Assembly (NCBI GenBank): GCA_029945375.1
Contig: CM057069.1
Coordinates: 1,054,001-1,118,000, forward strand
Direction of reading: 5' to 3'
Length of the DNA: 64,000 bases
DNA from: Agaricus subrufescens
Lineage: Eukaryota; Basidiomycota; Agaricomycetes; Agaricales; Agaricaceae
The notes beneath the pieces were generated by a model. That model did no database searches. It had not been told where the DNA came from and saw only the letters and a list, made by a program, of their open reading frames with translations. Numbering within the stretch: position 1 is the stretch's first letter; each line of letters opens with the position of its first letter. Positions 1-14,362 of the stretch are shown here, in pieces. Both the position numbers and the translations under genes were made by a program.

Positions 1-2062
1 CTATTATCAGATGAGTCCAGTGAGGTTTTGCTGGGGGTCTGTTCGCTGAATGTGGGTGAATTGAGCCAACGATCTCATCCTCGAGCCTCATGAGGGTACG
101 GTTGGTGCATTGTGCGTCTGCCAAGATGTTTGCATCAACGCAAGAACAAACAACCACGCGATACTTCATGAGTTCCTGGAATGGTGGGATGGCAAATTTG
201 TTCTCGCCGGACGTATCAATATCTATAAATATCCAGCACAGATGGTCAGGCAACATAAGTTGATATTCGGATAGGTACGTACAACAAAATTGTAGTAGCT
301 TGGAAGGAACTTGACCAAAGGATCGACCATGGTCATTGAGACGGAACATTTCCGATGGTTTCAAAGAATTTCGTAATCTCAAGACAAGAGTATCCGTTGC
401 CGGGTTGGAGGGTGCGCATAGGAGGATACACGCCTCAGGTTGGACATCAAGTATCTGTAAGACAGTCTCTACAATTGTTCTATGCTTACCGATGAGCCAG
501 TGCCTATCCATAGAGAAATAATATACTTACTTCGTTTTTCCCGTACCAGCTGGGCCGGAAATAAGGTATGGCACTGGCCATTGCCACAATGCGATAGAGG
601 CCACAGCGTTCTAATGACAGCGTTCAACTCACGCCAACCACTTCTCTACGATAATATTAAAGTTACCTTTTGTTCCTCGTTCAAGTCTTTATCATTCCAC
701 TTTAATCCATTGTGGAGGTCTGCGATACGGCGGGGAGGGAAGTCCGCGAAAATCTTAGGAGTAGGGAAAAGCCATCTGGCGGTCAAGTTGTTTTTTGTTT
801 CTACGTTTAGTGCATTATTCAGATCAGCCACGGCAGCCTCCATGAGGCAGAAGGGACGTGCATTGACGAGAAAGGATATATTGAAAATGAGGGGTAACTG
901 GAACGGAATGTGACCGTCGGTCTGAGCGAGGTAAAGTGCAATACCGGCAAAGTAAGTTTGAACATATTCCTGAAGAGTTGGACAGTAGAGATCTGTGAAA
1001 AATCATTTTGGCATCGAATCACTGAAAGATATAAGTTGGCCACTCACGAACGAGGCCTTCTCTCTTCTGGGAGGTGATAACCCTGGCCTCAAAGGCCAGA
1101 CCAGTCCCATAAAACGGTTCTATGTGTTGACTCTGAGCCGCAACGACCTGGCGCATCTTGACGAGGTCACCTGCTTCAAGTCGAGGATAGTTTTCTCGCA
1201 AGCCCGGAACAATGAGAGAAAACACGCTGCGTTTCCAATCAGTCAGCTTGAGGTCGTCTTTGACCTTCCAAAGAACGGTGTTTAAACGTTGTGAGCAGAG
1301 ACAATCGACTTCTGCTTGTAATATAGAACTCCAATGCTCATGATAGCAGTGGGGCTCCAAGGGTTTCTTGTCATCGGATGCAGACGGCGGTTTAGATAGG
1401 AGCTGGCTTTCCCGCTCTTCGATCAAGTGAGAGACGAGGAAGGTGCTTGAATAGTTTGGCGGAGGGAAACGTGAAACAGAGGGGAGGGGTTCAAGTTGAT
1501 AAAAGGCCCGTTGAATATTTCTGAGAGATTGAGGAACAAAAGAAGGAGCCTTGGGAAAGGATCAGTAGTTCAATGGGGCAGTGCTGCCGAGGGGGACGCA
1601 CATATCTATCCAGTCCATGTTTGGCGGCCTGAAACAATCGTAATGTATAGTTCTGGCACGTTCCTATGCACTCACGATGGTAGGACTTGGCACAGACGAC
1701 TTTTCTTTATTTTCTGCTTTTTCTAGGATTTGCTTTTTTGTTAAACCATGCGAACGGGGTGGGAGAAGCTGCTGTTTGGTGGATTGATTGGATTTCTTGG
1801 GATCCTTGATGATGATTCGGCTGCTTTCTGGCGTCGGGCCCAGGGTCCTGGAGGATTTGAAGCCTGGCCGGGGGACGACGCGATCTCTCCAATATGGGTG
1901 GATGCTAGGGTCGTACAGGACATCATCGACCTGGATCGGGGGGTGATCCTGGGGGTAGAAGGTCTGCTGGCCGGCATAGGGAATCGTGGGGGAGAGATAG
2001 GCTACGGGGGAGAAGGGAGGTGAGTAGGGATCCATGGGGGGGCTGGGGCCGCAGAACTGCAT
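1..2062 (-). CDS. Mov10/SDE3-like superfamily 1 RNA helicase (3' part cut by window edge)
   Basis: An SF1 helicase whose C-terminal half lies outside the window. The core is clear: LNEEQK precedes the Q-motif/Walker region, an intron follows (about 660-613), then PYLISGPAGTGKT (Walker A) near 585-545. The last visible residues, HWTHLII, lead directly into the expected DEAx motif II, which is off the edge. The upstream segment LEAGDLVKMRQV with GLAFEARV matches the beta-barrel region before the helicase core in Mov10/SDE3 proteins. Exon 1 (2062-1676) encodes a Pro-rich N-terminus from a good ATG and ends at a GTGAGT donor; the next exon probably starts near 1549 and keeps the frame. Other introns lie near 1037-992 and 535-480. 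Mov10/SDE3 proteins act in small-RNA silencing and mRNP remodelling; that role is inferred from family. An Upf1/Sen1 relative is less likely given the N-terminal segment. Confidence 0.83.
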
Positions 2063-2119
2063 TGCGTGGTGCTAATAAACTATCTGCTCAACGCGCAGCA
2101 TCACGTCACATACTCCTAC

Positions 2120-3370
2120 TTAGCAAAGTCCCACTCTTTCTCTAACGTGCCTCATCGTCTCCCCCGACAGCTCTCTCGCCCTTCTCGCCCCGTCGTCGGC
2201 AACATGCTGAAGATACACCCTCTCCTGCAGCAGTCTCCCCAGCTCCTGTTGCGGTCTGCGCAGCAGCTCAATCACCGCCTCGGTAACATCCTTTTTCAAA
2301 TCACCATGGCCTTTGCTTTCGTACCCTTTGACCGCATCATGAACGTCTCGTCCAGTGGACGCTGCGAGGATATTGAGGAGATTGGCGCAACCCGGGCGGT
2401 TGACGGGGTCGAAAGTAATTCCTTGGGTAGAGTCGGTTACTGCGCCTCTGATTTTGGATTGTATTTGTGCCGGGGTATCAGTGAGGAGTATGCGGGACTG
2501 AATGTCAGGTGCAGATTTGGACATTTTTGAAGAAGGGTCCTTGAGAGACAGAATGCGATGCGACGGTGCTATAAAGACATTAATAGCTAACTTCATGAGA
2601 GACTTGTTAAACGTACTCGAAACTAGATCTGGAAGTGGAAAAAGAGCACCTTTCGACTTGAACGTACGATTGAACGTGTCAGCTATATCGCGAGTCAGTT
2701 CTATATGTTGTTTTTGGTCTTCGCCGACAGGTACGTGGGTTGCCCTCACAGAACGAGGAATGGAATCAATTGCATTTCATTAAAAGAACAGCAATACCTG
2801 TAAGCCAGTACATCTGCAGCCTGAAGGACAGGATATGTGAGTAGCCCAGCATTGAGAAGTGATTCATCAACGTCGGCTTCGTCTGCGTTTCTTGAGGTTG
2901 CTATACGCGATTTCCAAGTGGTCATCCGGAATAATCGTCCAACGGGCATAATACAGTTGAGAATCCAGGCAAGCTCGACATGGTCCAGGTTCTGTTACGC
3001 GTTTGGTCAGCGACTGGATAAGTGGAGAGTGCGCGAGGGGCATACGTCGTCTTGATGGAATATAACGGACCGTTTCGGGTCGAGGCCGACGGCGAGGAGG
3101 GTAGCCAGCATGTCCCAGCGGGAAGACTCCAACTCTTTTGGATTCTGCGGAAGGGTCAGCGCATGCCAGCCGACGACCATGTACAGCAGGGTGTCGTCGG
3201 GGCGGGCATTCTGCTGGAGTTTGACCCAGTTGGAGAGGGCGCCGAGATAGTTGCCGAGCTGGGGGTGGATGGTGAGCACGACGGGCTCTGCAGCGACAGA
3301 GACGTACGTGAGGGACACCGGTTGGCTGTATGCCTGAGAGAACGACGCGGGCAAGACGAGAGGAGATCAT
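2120..3370 (-). CDS. MSW1: tryptophanyl-tRNA synthetase, bacterial/mitochondrial type
   Basis: Class I aminoacyl-tRNA synthetase that charges tRNA-Trp. The HIGH-equivalent region reads SGIQPTGVPH then LGNYLGAL, split by a 49-bp intron (near 3331-3283). The body carries FHQDD, VPEHAELAWILNC, LLTYPVLQAADVLAY, VPVGEDQKQHIELTRDIA, and the catalytic KMSKS loop (SSKMSKSAPD). This architecture is the bacterial-type enzyme used in mitochondria, not the eukaryotic cytosolic type. I chose the ATG at 3370 (MISSRLARVV...), directly upstream of the conserved SGIQPTG; it leaves a short, basic, Ser-rich presequence that could target mitochondria. An intron interrupts the coding sequence near 2755-2805 and another near 2620-2560. 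The gene is divergent from APC1, with start codons about 16 bp apart. Confidence 0.93.
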
Positions 3371-3386
3371 ATCATCCCTGCCATTG

Positions 3387-6300
3387 ATGCTGCTCGTTCC
3401 TCTCCACCCCCTGCACACCTCGTCCCCCGCCCTCTTCCTCGACCACCAGGCTCCATCGGGCGTCGCACCTGCCACAGAATCCAGCTTGCTGCGTGCCATC
3501 CGTTCTGTCCTCCGCGGTTCAGACACAGACAGTCTCTCGACAATCCAAACTTCGTTCCACCATGATACTCAGGATGACGACCGCGAGCTCACCTGGAACG
3601 CGCACACCGTAATTCTGAGCTACGGAGGCGTCATTCGTCGCAGATGGTCGTTCAGCCAGGAAGGAGAAAACATCCAATGGGCATGCTTAGGGCTACTTGA
3701 CGAGGTGGAACCCTCCAATTCTGCCCCTCTGCCCCCTCCCCCTCCATCTGCTACAAAATCTTCCGAGCGCCCCACCTTTGGTCCTTTTACCCGTTCCAGA
3801 ACTGCTTCGCGGACGACGACTACTCGATCGACCCTCATCCCTGCAATCTTTGTCTTCCTCCGGAGTATCGGAAAAATAATCCTACAGAACGGCATAGAAT
3901 ATTCCTTTTCTTTGCCTTTCATTGTCAGAAAGGCATGGCCACTATCCCCACATGGTGTTATGATCCAGCGCGTCCTCGAACCTAGTGAATTTGTTGAAGC
4001 AGACTTGACGGGAGAGGCCGTTCTTCCCACTGTATTCTCCATGACGAGCCCTCTTTCCGAAGCCGCGGCTGTAGGATTGACGGTTGGAATTATTGGCGGA
4101 TGCAAGAATAGTACCTGTGCCTTGAAGGATGAAGACGAAAATTTGGTTAGACCTCTCACGTCGATACCACCTACTGAGATGATCGTCACTGTTACTCGCC
4201 GAGGACGGGACAGCTCCATGTACGTTGCTGTTACTGTAGACGTCGAGCGACGAAAATTGTCTATATGGCGGTACGCATATATCAAGCCCAAGGATATGCC
4301 GACGCCGCTCACAGAGAGCCAACCTCGAGAACACAAGAAGCGACACTCATTTGCTGCACCGGCAAGCAGACGTGCATCTACTGTATATGACGGTGCAGGA
4401 CGTCTGTACCATCCTCTTTCCCCCGGCCGCCGGTCACCAGACACTTCACCTACTGCCGATATCTTCGACGTTCCACTTCCGACTATGCCTCCCCTTTCTG
4501 CCCTTCCCAAAATGCCGCCTGCCCTTTCGACCGCAACGACGCTACAGTCGCTTGTTTCCGGAGGCCCTTTGCAACGGTCAGCCTCTGGCCATGCAGCTGC
4601 CAAACGTGTCTCTCTAAACAGAAATGAGATCATTGTGCCTATGGACCGAATGGTCTCTAGTGGCCGCATGGATACAGATCTGGAAATTCCTATCGAGCAT
4701 GGAAGGATGAAGGCTTCCTACTGGATGCAGCGAGTGTATACGCAAGAAATTTCTGAGGAAGAGTGAGTTCTATTCTGATCTTTTCGTCTCGATACTGATT
4801 GACGCAGCGCAAAGTCATGGCGCGATATTACATTCTCTGCTTTCGACGAACGTTTCGACGGGAAAGAGGAGCGATGTTTGCTCTCTTTCCAACTCCCGAA
4901 ATCTCAGGTTGCACATGTGCTCTCTGCCGTTTGTGGCGAGGAAGAGACGAGGGTCACCCATATTTCTCGAATTCCTGCCATCGCCTCTACATCGATTTGT
5001 GCCACTCGTGAACATGTATGGGATTTCCTGGTCGTTACGCCTGACCACCGGCTAGTACTTCTTACTCATGGTCTCCGGGAAATCCCCATCAAAGTAACTG
5101 GAGAACTCCATGAAGCTCCTGAGGGTCAAATAATGGATATTGATGAAGACTCTCACTCTGTTGTTCATTTGTCCCGCATACGAACATCTTCTGTCGCGGT
5201 CACTTTTGAGAATGGGCAACAGGCTCGTTTGGATTTGTTGTTCAGGCCGAGTTGCCCACTGACGACGGGATGCCTTTCTATGCTCGCACATTGTCTGACA
5301 CAAGAAGCCTTCTTCCTCCTACATTGTACTTTTCTTGACCGTTGGAGCGCGAAAAGGCTTTCTTTAGTTCAAAACGTCGAGTTCAATTGCCTGACGGACG
5401 CCATCTATACTCTCTTTCAGCTTCAACACAAACCAGTCAAACGGCGCGGGCTTTGGGACCAGCTCGGACAATCTGCATCTCATAGAAATTTCAAGGAAGA
5501 TCCTGTCTTACGCAAGCTACGTCGGCCACCTGATGCTGGCCAGCCGAAACCGATAATTTCGACCAAAAAGCCCTCGAAGTTCCTTTCCTGCATGTTATAT
5601 GGATTCCATACCTATGCGGAGTACCTGCGCTTCACTGTTAGTCGATTCAACGACCTCGTAAGGCTCGTTCCTGTGATTTCTCGGATAGCGGTGGAAGTGC
5701 GTCCAGAATGGGCCGATTATTGGCAAAGGCTTGTGCCTGATCCTACAAGTGACTGGCCATCAGTGGGGGCCTCGCGTATGTTTCATCTATATTTTACCGC
5801 GTAATCTTCGTGCTGACTCTTTGGTCTAATACTGCAGCTCATGTAGACGACCGATTACCCGTATGGCCGACTGATATTTCTGCCATATTCTATGGACGTC
5901 TCGCCAATCCGGATTGGAAAGTCCCGTGGCATGATGTATCATATATTGCTTCCAGGTTTGGAGTAGAACCATCCTATGCATACGGCAGATGTGATCCTCT
6001 CGATGGCTTTCAAGACTTATCCGCCCTATATACACATTTGACAGACAGCCAAACGGCTGACGTACGGACGCGAGCGGAACATGCCATTCTCCAGTTAGTT
6101 TCAAGGGAGCGTACAAAGTTCTGGGATTCATTACCTCTCGGCATTGTCGCTCCATTGCGGGAAGCCGCACGAACATGTCAACTGAATCCGCCTGCCAATT
6201 GGCCTCCTGATGCCTACATGGCCATTGGTAGAAACGATTTAGCGGCTTTGGCTGATGAAAACGTGGAACACATGAACAGAGATGGGTTGAGGGTCAACAA

Positions 6301-9300
6301 AGACTTTTTTGTATGTTTCTAAAATTTTTAGAGATTCTTATGCTCTACTCACTGTTTCAACGCAACAGAGTCCTAGTAAACCACGCCAAACCATTAATCA
6401 CCTCGTCTCGACTGCTCGAGCGGCAGGTGGTGGTGAAGTGGATGTGGTCACGGGCGTAGAACTGGACCTCGAGGCATTTACCAGCATTCGCTTTGGCCAG
6501 GATCGCCGACTGGAAGAAGTTGGTCGTATGTTGTGCTCTTCCGCCACGACATCCATAAAAATCGCCGATCGTCCTGATCTTAGGTACTTATACCCTAAAA
6601 TACTCGTTATCCCTTCGCTGACAAGCCTTCCCAGTGAACATGACCAAACTAAAGAGCAACAGAATCATGTCATTCGTATAGCAGATCGAACCCTCGCACT
6701 TCCCTATGGTCGTGCAATGTTCACCTTTGGTTCTGTTCCTACCGTCACCCGTGAAGCCTACCGGATACCCAAGCTCGAGTTTACAGTCCGTGTGCAACCT
6801 TTGAATATCGTTGTCACTCCAGAAGCTGGCAAGATTCCTGCCGAGTCACTTAACTGGGGCGAGTTTCATAACGGTGTGGCTGCAGGACTGCGTATATCTC
6901 CGACCGCTACTGGGGTGGAAAGTTCTTGGATTGCGTTTAACAAACCTTCGGAGTTGTCTCCAGAACATGCCGGGTTCTTATTGGGGCTTGGTTTGACCGG
7001 ACACCTCAAACACATGATGACTTGGCACACGTTCAGCTACTTGACTCCAAAACATGATTTGACATCGATCGGGGTGTTATTGGGATTATCCGCTGCAAAT
7101 GTCGGGAGCGCTGACCAACACGTTACAAAATTGTTGGCGGTACATACACCAGCTTTACTACCCACACCCACAGTTGACCTCAATGTATCGCTAATGACTC
7201 AAGCTGCTGGACTTGCCGGAGTGGGTTTGTTGTACCTAGGAACGAAGAACCGCCGAATGGCCGAAGTTTGTCTGAATCAGATCAGTAGGAGGGATCTGGT
7301 TCAACCTGATCTGAGTAACGAGCACCGAGAGGCGTATACCTTTGCGGCGGCACTTGCATTTGGTATGATCATGCTAGGAAAGGGTACTACGATCCCGGCA
7401 GACTCGCATTTGCTCTCAAGACTGAACGTCCTCGTCCATGGTGACGCAAATCCGACGCTCGCGAAGAAGATACGCATGCCCTTTGATATCAACCTCACGT
7501 CACCTGCGGCTACAATTGCTCTTGGATTGATGTATCTTCGGACGGAGAGACAAGACATCGCGGATTTACTACCCATACCCGATACGGTTCTCACTCTCAA
7601 TCAAATTCAACCGAGTTTCCTAGCGATCAGGACAATCACCAGAAACCTGATAATGTGGAACGAAATTGCCCCATCAAATGACTGGCTGGTATCCCAACTG
7701 CCGGTAAGCATACGCGAAGCGATTGAAGCAAGGTCGCATGGACAAGCAATCGATGAATCGCTAGAGTTAGCATACTACAACATATTGGCCGGCTGCTGTT
7801 TCGTCATTGGTCTGAAGTATGCTGGTACCGCCCGAGAGGAGGCATATTCATTGATTGTGCGTTACTTTGACATGTATCAACGATTGGCATATACAACTGG
7901 TCAGTCCCTATATGACGATAGTTCATCCAAAGTTTACTTATCAAATTTCCAGGCCCGGCTTTTGACCATAGGATCAAAAGATCGGCTGTCAGAGATGGCC
8001 TGAATTTGATTTCCATTTCGTTGAGCATGGTTATGGCTGGTACCGGCGAAATCAGTTGCCTCCGACGACTAAGATACGCCTATGGAATGTATCAGCAATC
8101 TGGTTATCATCAGGGGTTCAAATATGGTGCTCATGTATCCACCCATATGGCTTTGGGCCTCCTCTTCCTTGGTGCTGGTCGTTTTACTCTGGGAACATCA
8201 GATGCAGCCATCGCTTGTCTTGTGACGGCATTTTTCCCGCGTTTCCATACTGCATCTTTGGATAACAAGAGTTTCTTACAAGCACTCCGCCACCTCTGGG
8301 CATTGGCTGTCGAACCGAGATGTTTGATTGCCAGGGATGTAGACTCTGGGGAGGTGGTTTATCTTCCGATGAAGATTACGTTCAAAGAAGAGAAGGAGAC
8401 TTCAGTGACGTTAATCTCGCCAACGCTCATACCCGATATTGATAAACTACTCTCTATACGCGTTGATACCCCCAGGTATTGGCCATTCTACTTGGACGCG
8501 TTGAACGCGGAGGAGGTGCCGAGGCATAGAGACGCATTATTGAAGAGCCAGACGTTGTATGTGAAGAGAAGGACGGCGTTTTTAAGCTATACAGAAGACC
8601 CGAAAGGGAGTAGGAGTTTATTTGTTCGCTCCGGTTCCTCGGCTGGTGATGCAGCCACCCTCGATTTTCCGCAACTGACGGATACGAAAACACACCCGGC
8701 CAGCGATTTATCGGAGTTTATCACGTCTTTTTCGAACGATATATTATTCCTAGCCTTTGCGGATCATCTAGCTAGGACCGATGATGGCTTCACGGAAAAT
8801 GAGCAACTCTTCCACCGATATTGTCATGCAGCGTTGCTGGATAGTATTCTGCATGACAAGCCTCAAACCCTACAATCGCACTTGACGTTGTATATGTATA
8901 GGACAATGGATCCTCAAAGTCAATACTTCAACCTACGACTACAGGATTTACGATTTGCAGCCGACTTTTATTCGAAAATATATGACCGCAGATTCAGTGG
9001 GAGAGCAAACAACAACCCACGGCCACCTTTAATCAGGGATACGACTGTTCTTGGGGCGTTGTATGCATTGGATAAGCGGCTCGAGGATATCAGGAGTTCC
9101 GAGCAGTTCCTACAGGTGTTGAGGCAATATGCCAAAGGGGAGACTGTCGATTGCTCTAGGGCTTCGGATGTGGGTGGCGATATGCCAGTGGAAGAAGGTA
9201 GTGATCAGGACATCGGGATTGTACGCCAACTTGGGTGGTATCTTCTAAGGAACGGCGTACCAGTGTCGACACTTCTAGTGGTGTTGAGGCAATTAGCACA

Positions 9301-9514
9301 AGATGCACATCGACAGTGTCTGGGTGCACCGCCACCTGAAGGTACAGATGATGCGGACTTGTTGGATCTCGGGATTAAGGAGGTACTGCATGGAACGGGA
9401 ACGAAAATGACCACAGCACTTGGATCCGGTTGGAGCGCAAAATCACTAGATGAGATCATACGGGTATGGGGAATGGCAGATGGTGATATCGCAGGCACTT
9501 CTGTAGGAACGTGA
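3387..9514 (+). CDS. APC1: anaphase-promoting complex subunit 1 (APC1/Cut4/BimE)
   Basis: Largest scaffold subunit of the APC/C ubiquitin ligase, nuclear. Roughly 1.9 thousand residues after removing five short introns (about 4765-4806, 5776-5838, 6312-6368, 6584-6633, 7900-7951). The N-terminal part has the beta-propeller-like region (LTWNAHTVILSYGGVIRRRW; LSIWRYAYIKP) with a Ser/Pro-rich linker (RHSFAAPASRRASTVYDGAG) that is a plausible phosphorylation segment. The C-terminal half has the proteasome/cyclosome repeats, best seen at EHAGFLLGLGLTGHLKHMM, TWHTFSYLTPKHDLTSIGVL, and, across the 7.9-kb intron, an in-frame join reading TTGPAFDHR. The C-terminus (IVRQLGWYLLRNGVPVSTLL) also fits the family. 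The start is taken as the ATG at 3387; an in-frame ATG at 3330 exists but lies inside the divergent synthetase gene. Confidence 0.95.
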
Positions 9515-10106
9515 TTTGGTTGTAATAGGCAATGGTGAAGATGAGTTCGGATCTTGACTCGCACATGAAAAAAGAGAGATCTACGATCCTATGTCTGCAA
9601 GCGAAAGGATTTAAGTATAGGACGGATCAACGGGTTTTCAACAAGCTCGTCGTTCAATATGAGCGCGGATCAGAAAGCAGAATAGTGTTCGAATCAATTG
9701 GGAGGAGTGTTACAGTCACACAAAAAGAGACTCTCCCCGCGACTATAGTGATATACCTATAGATAGAATAAGAGCAATGTGGCTGCCCGGGCGAAAAACC
9801 GAGTCGAACGACTTGTTGTTCAGGCTTGGCAGTCGCATATGCAGGAATAATCATCTTGAGTCAAACTATTCTTGACGCTCACTAGAGTCGTGGCAGACGA
9901 TATGCGAGGTTATCTAAATTAATATTCACCAGAGCTGCTGCTACTGGAATCCAACTGATACAAATCTATTTGATCCACACCCCACCATAAAATAGTAAGA
10001 CACGGTTTTAAGTACAGAATGCGCAGGGAAAGAGAATGTTAAGGAATTAGGGGAGATGAGGTGGATTGCAATAAAAAAAGTGATGGAGGGAATGATATAC
10101 GGGTAT
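9515..10106. other. intergenic: APC1 and DAHP synthase 3' ends
   Basis: Convergent 3' flanks of the two neighbouring genes. I see no coding exon, tRNA or repeat here. The segment near 9790-9840 has a short B-box-like string on the minus strand but no matching acceptor stem. Confidence 0.6.
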
Positions 10107-11488
<1,382 letters not shown>

Positions 11489-11655
11489 ACTAGAGACAGC
11501 TGGGGGAGTAGATGAAAAGGGGGGTAAGGAGGAGAGGCTGGGAACTGACGAAACCTGAAGCCAGGACGCTGCTTTATATCTTGCGCGGACATTGGGATCT
11601 GGGATCGCAAGATCTCTGAACTGAACCATGACTCGATCGGACGGCGCACGTGACC

Positions 11656-14362
11656 ATGGCCTCTGTCCCCCTCGACCTCGCACCCACCCCCGGCTTCTGC
11701 GTCAAGTCTTCTGCGGCCCCCGGCTCGACAAAGGTCTTTGTCAACATCTGCTACGACAAAAATGTCCCTCCGCCACCCCCTGCCGACGACGCGGCCATCA
11801 GGCGCGCCATGGACGCCCACCAGGACGACGACGGCAGCTACTACGTCCCCGTCGTCGTCTCCCAGCCCAGGCAGGACCGAGACAAAGGTCAGTGTTCGCC
11901 AAAACATCATTTCGTCCTCCCCGATCCCCTCGGTCATCTCAACTTGTTTGCTCTACCGGTCACACACTGCATATGGCCATCACCAAGTTCTGAGCTGATA
12001 TCTTACCTTTCCTGATTGATTCCCGTATTTTTGCCGGGGAATCGACTATCTGCCACCTTTGCCACTCGATTCGATCGCCATCCACTACACCATTTCCGCT
12101 CATTCTTGTGGCTTTCTCCTTCTTATTTCAGGAACACCTCTTATCTGTCCCACTTTATTGAGACTCACTTGTTTTTATTATCAGCCGGAAAACCTGCTTT
12201 AGTCATTGATTGTGTCTACAACGCGACACTCAGGTCGCGAGCTCTACGGGAACCCGACTTTAAGGTATTTCTCGTTGGTGAGTTGACAGTTTCCTTTTTT
12301 TCTCTCTCTGGAACCGCCACCCGGTGTGAGTGGCATCCCGCTCTCGACTTGACAAAATCCGGCGGTGCGGGTGAGCATTCATGCCATCTATCACCCATCT
12401 GTATCCGAGATCTCGTAATGCAGTTGGCTCGACACTGCATGGAGGAAGTTGAACCGCGACCATTATAATGGGCGCAGACTTGGGTTACCGAAGTGCTCCG
12501 CTCATGTCGTCGCTTTCTATTTTTAACTTTTCCCTTTTCTATGTCATCGACCATTGCCCAGCGCACTACTGTTGCTGTCTCCGGGCAATCAGGTGGATTC
12601 GGTGATCAGCCATAGGAGTAGTGCTTTGCATACCAGGTTCTATTCTCGATTCAGTGGCTAGAGTAGATGGCTTTCTGACATAATCTGCCGCTCTGCCCTC
12701 ATCGCCAGATTTTCCTAAAGAGTGTGCCTTTATGGCATCAATTACGCCACTGCCCTCCCACTCCTGGGCGATTTTTCCTTTTTGTTCACAGGACCTGCCG
12801 ACGAAGTTTAACCTTTCGGTGCTTGTGCATGCCGTTCGACTACGGTTTCATTTATTTCTATCCTCTCGAGATGAATCTGTATGCACTGCTCGGGGTTAGG
12901 TGCACCGCAGAATGATTTGAAGAAGCTTAAAGCTATAGCTTCTATAATTGATCTGGGACTACTACGTTCCTTTTGGTTATTGCCGAATACCGATGATATC
13001 TCGCGCCTATGTCCTCTTTGGAGTCCTCCCGACCTTCGATATCGTCTCTTCTGTGCCTTACGGACAGGAGCCTTCTCTTCACAGGTACCTACTGTGAAGG
13101 TTGACACCCAAGAAGCGGGGTTTCGTACCCATGTTTGTACATACTTGCGACTGTAATAGGTCGTACATCACTTCTATCGCTTGAGAGGCCACACTGTCAG
13201 GCACTGAGACGGCGAACCGCTCCGGAGATTGAATTATCTAATCTCTTGTTGGGAGGCATTACTGCTTTCTTCTTCTCGGGGACCCCATGAGTGATTATAG
13301 CCGAGGTGGTCTGATTGAGTTTGTTTCTACTGCAGTTTTCGGATCCTTATCTTGAAACAGTTTTGGATGGAATACCAATGAGCCATTCTCAAGCTCGTGG
13401 TTCTGTAGCTCTGATATCACGTCGACGCTGATCAGTAATTGTTCGGCGTTCCCTGTATTCCGTTAATGTCCCTTAATTTTCTGCATTCCGCTTTGATAAC
13501 TCCTCAAGCTAATCTTTTTTCTTTTTTTGATTTATAGAATTGGCCCTGCAAAGGATTGAAGCGCAAACATCACTTGTCTTATCAAGACAGATTGGTACTC
13601 CCAATATAGTTGCAAAGGGGAAACTGGAGCCAAGAAGAGTTTGGGTGCCCGCGTGGATCGCCGCTGGAAAGTATGGGCCTGAAGAAGTTGAAGAGGAAGA
13701 TGACAAACGAAATGCAGGTGGTGTGAAGCTAATTGAAGAGATTGAATCTTCCAGAACCCAAGATGGTCATCGAGGAGACAAGTCAGCTTCTAGTACGGCC
13801 CCCAAATTGAAAGGTATCTTGAAAAATAGCGGCGGTGATACACTAGACGGAAGTAGCACAAAGGGCGAAAATAAAGGTATCGCTGTAACTCAAAATCGTC
13901 CCCGGGGTGGTGTCAAAACACCGCAAAGTCCAACGTGGACCTGGAAGAAGGAAACTGAAGGGCAAATACTAATAATGGTCGTTGTACCACGCGAGGTGCT
14001 TTCTTAACCTTATTTGGTCCCGACTTGTTGGACAATGAGGCTGACCCTTTTCCGAATAGACGCCACACGAAGTCATTGGCACCTCGACTCTCGATGTGGA
14101 ACCTCGTCGACTCATTTTACATGTTCCACATTCGGAAAAGACCCCCGCTCTAGATCTGGATGTGGACCTGAACAAATCTGATGCCGAAATTGTGGCAAAT
14201 GCTCCCGAAAATACAGCCGTTGGTGCGATTTACGGGACGAGTGAGGGTAATCTGAAAGAACCTGATAATACGCTACTCCTCAAAAGGCAGAGGGCGTTCG
14301 AAGTAGATATGGCGTCGGCGGAGTGGAGGGTAGCTGAAGGATTATTAGTGATTTCTGTCTGA
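11656..14362 (+). CDS. PIH1: PIH1-domain protein (Pih1/Nop17, R2TP co-chaperone subunit)
   Basis: Homologue of Pih1/PIH1D1, which links Hsp90 to the Rvb1-Rvb2/Tah1 R2TP complex for assembly of box C/D snoRNPs and PIKK kinases. Visible order: PGFCVKSS, STKVFVNICYDKNVPPPP, YYVPVVVSQPRQDRDK joined to AGKPALVIDCVYNATL (the PIH1-N core), PDFKVFLV joined to ELALQRIEAQTSLVLSR, then a charged linker, WTWKKE, and a C-terminal CS-like beta domain (VVVPRE joined to TPHEVIGTSTLDVEPRRLIL). Exons: 11656-11886, about 12187-12276, 13539-13996, about 14061-14362. The second intron (12277-13538) is about 1.26 kb, more than twenty times the local norm, but both of its splice sites preserve the conserved reading frame. 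The ATG at 11656 is taken as start. Confidence 0.9.

Noticed and set aside
3620..4669. 349-codon minus-strand ORF opposite APC1
   Set aside because: It lies entirely antisense to a well-supported APC1 exon, has no recognisable domain and reflects codon bias of the real gene.
9780..9850. Possible tRNA gene on the minus strand (B-box-like GTTCGACTC)
   Set aside because: The T-arm can pair weakly, but no matching acceptor or D-arm occurs at the right distance.
12277..13538. Intron-encoded box C/D snoRNA in PIH1
   Set aside because: Fragments such as ATGAGTGATT and CTGA occur near 13,288-13,315, but spacing and terminal stem do not fit.
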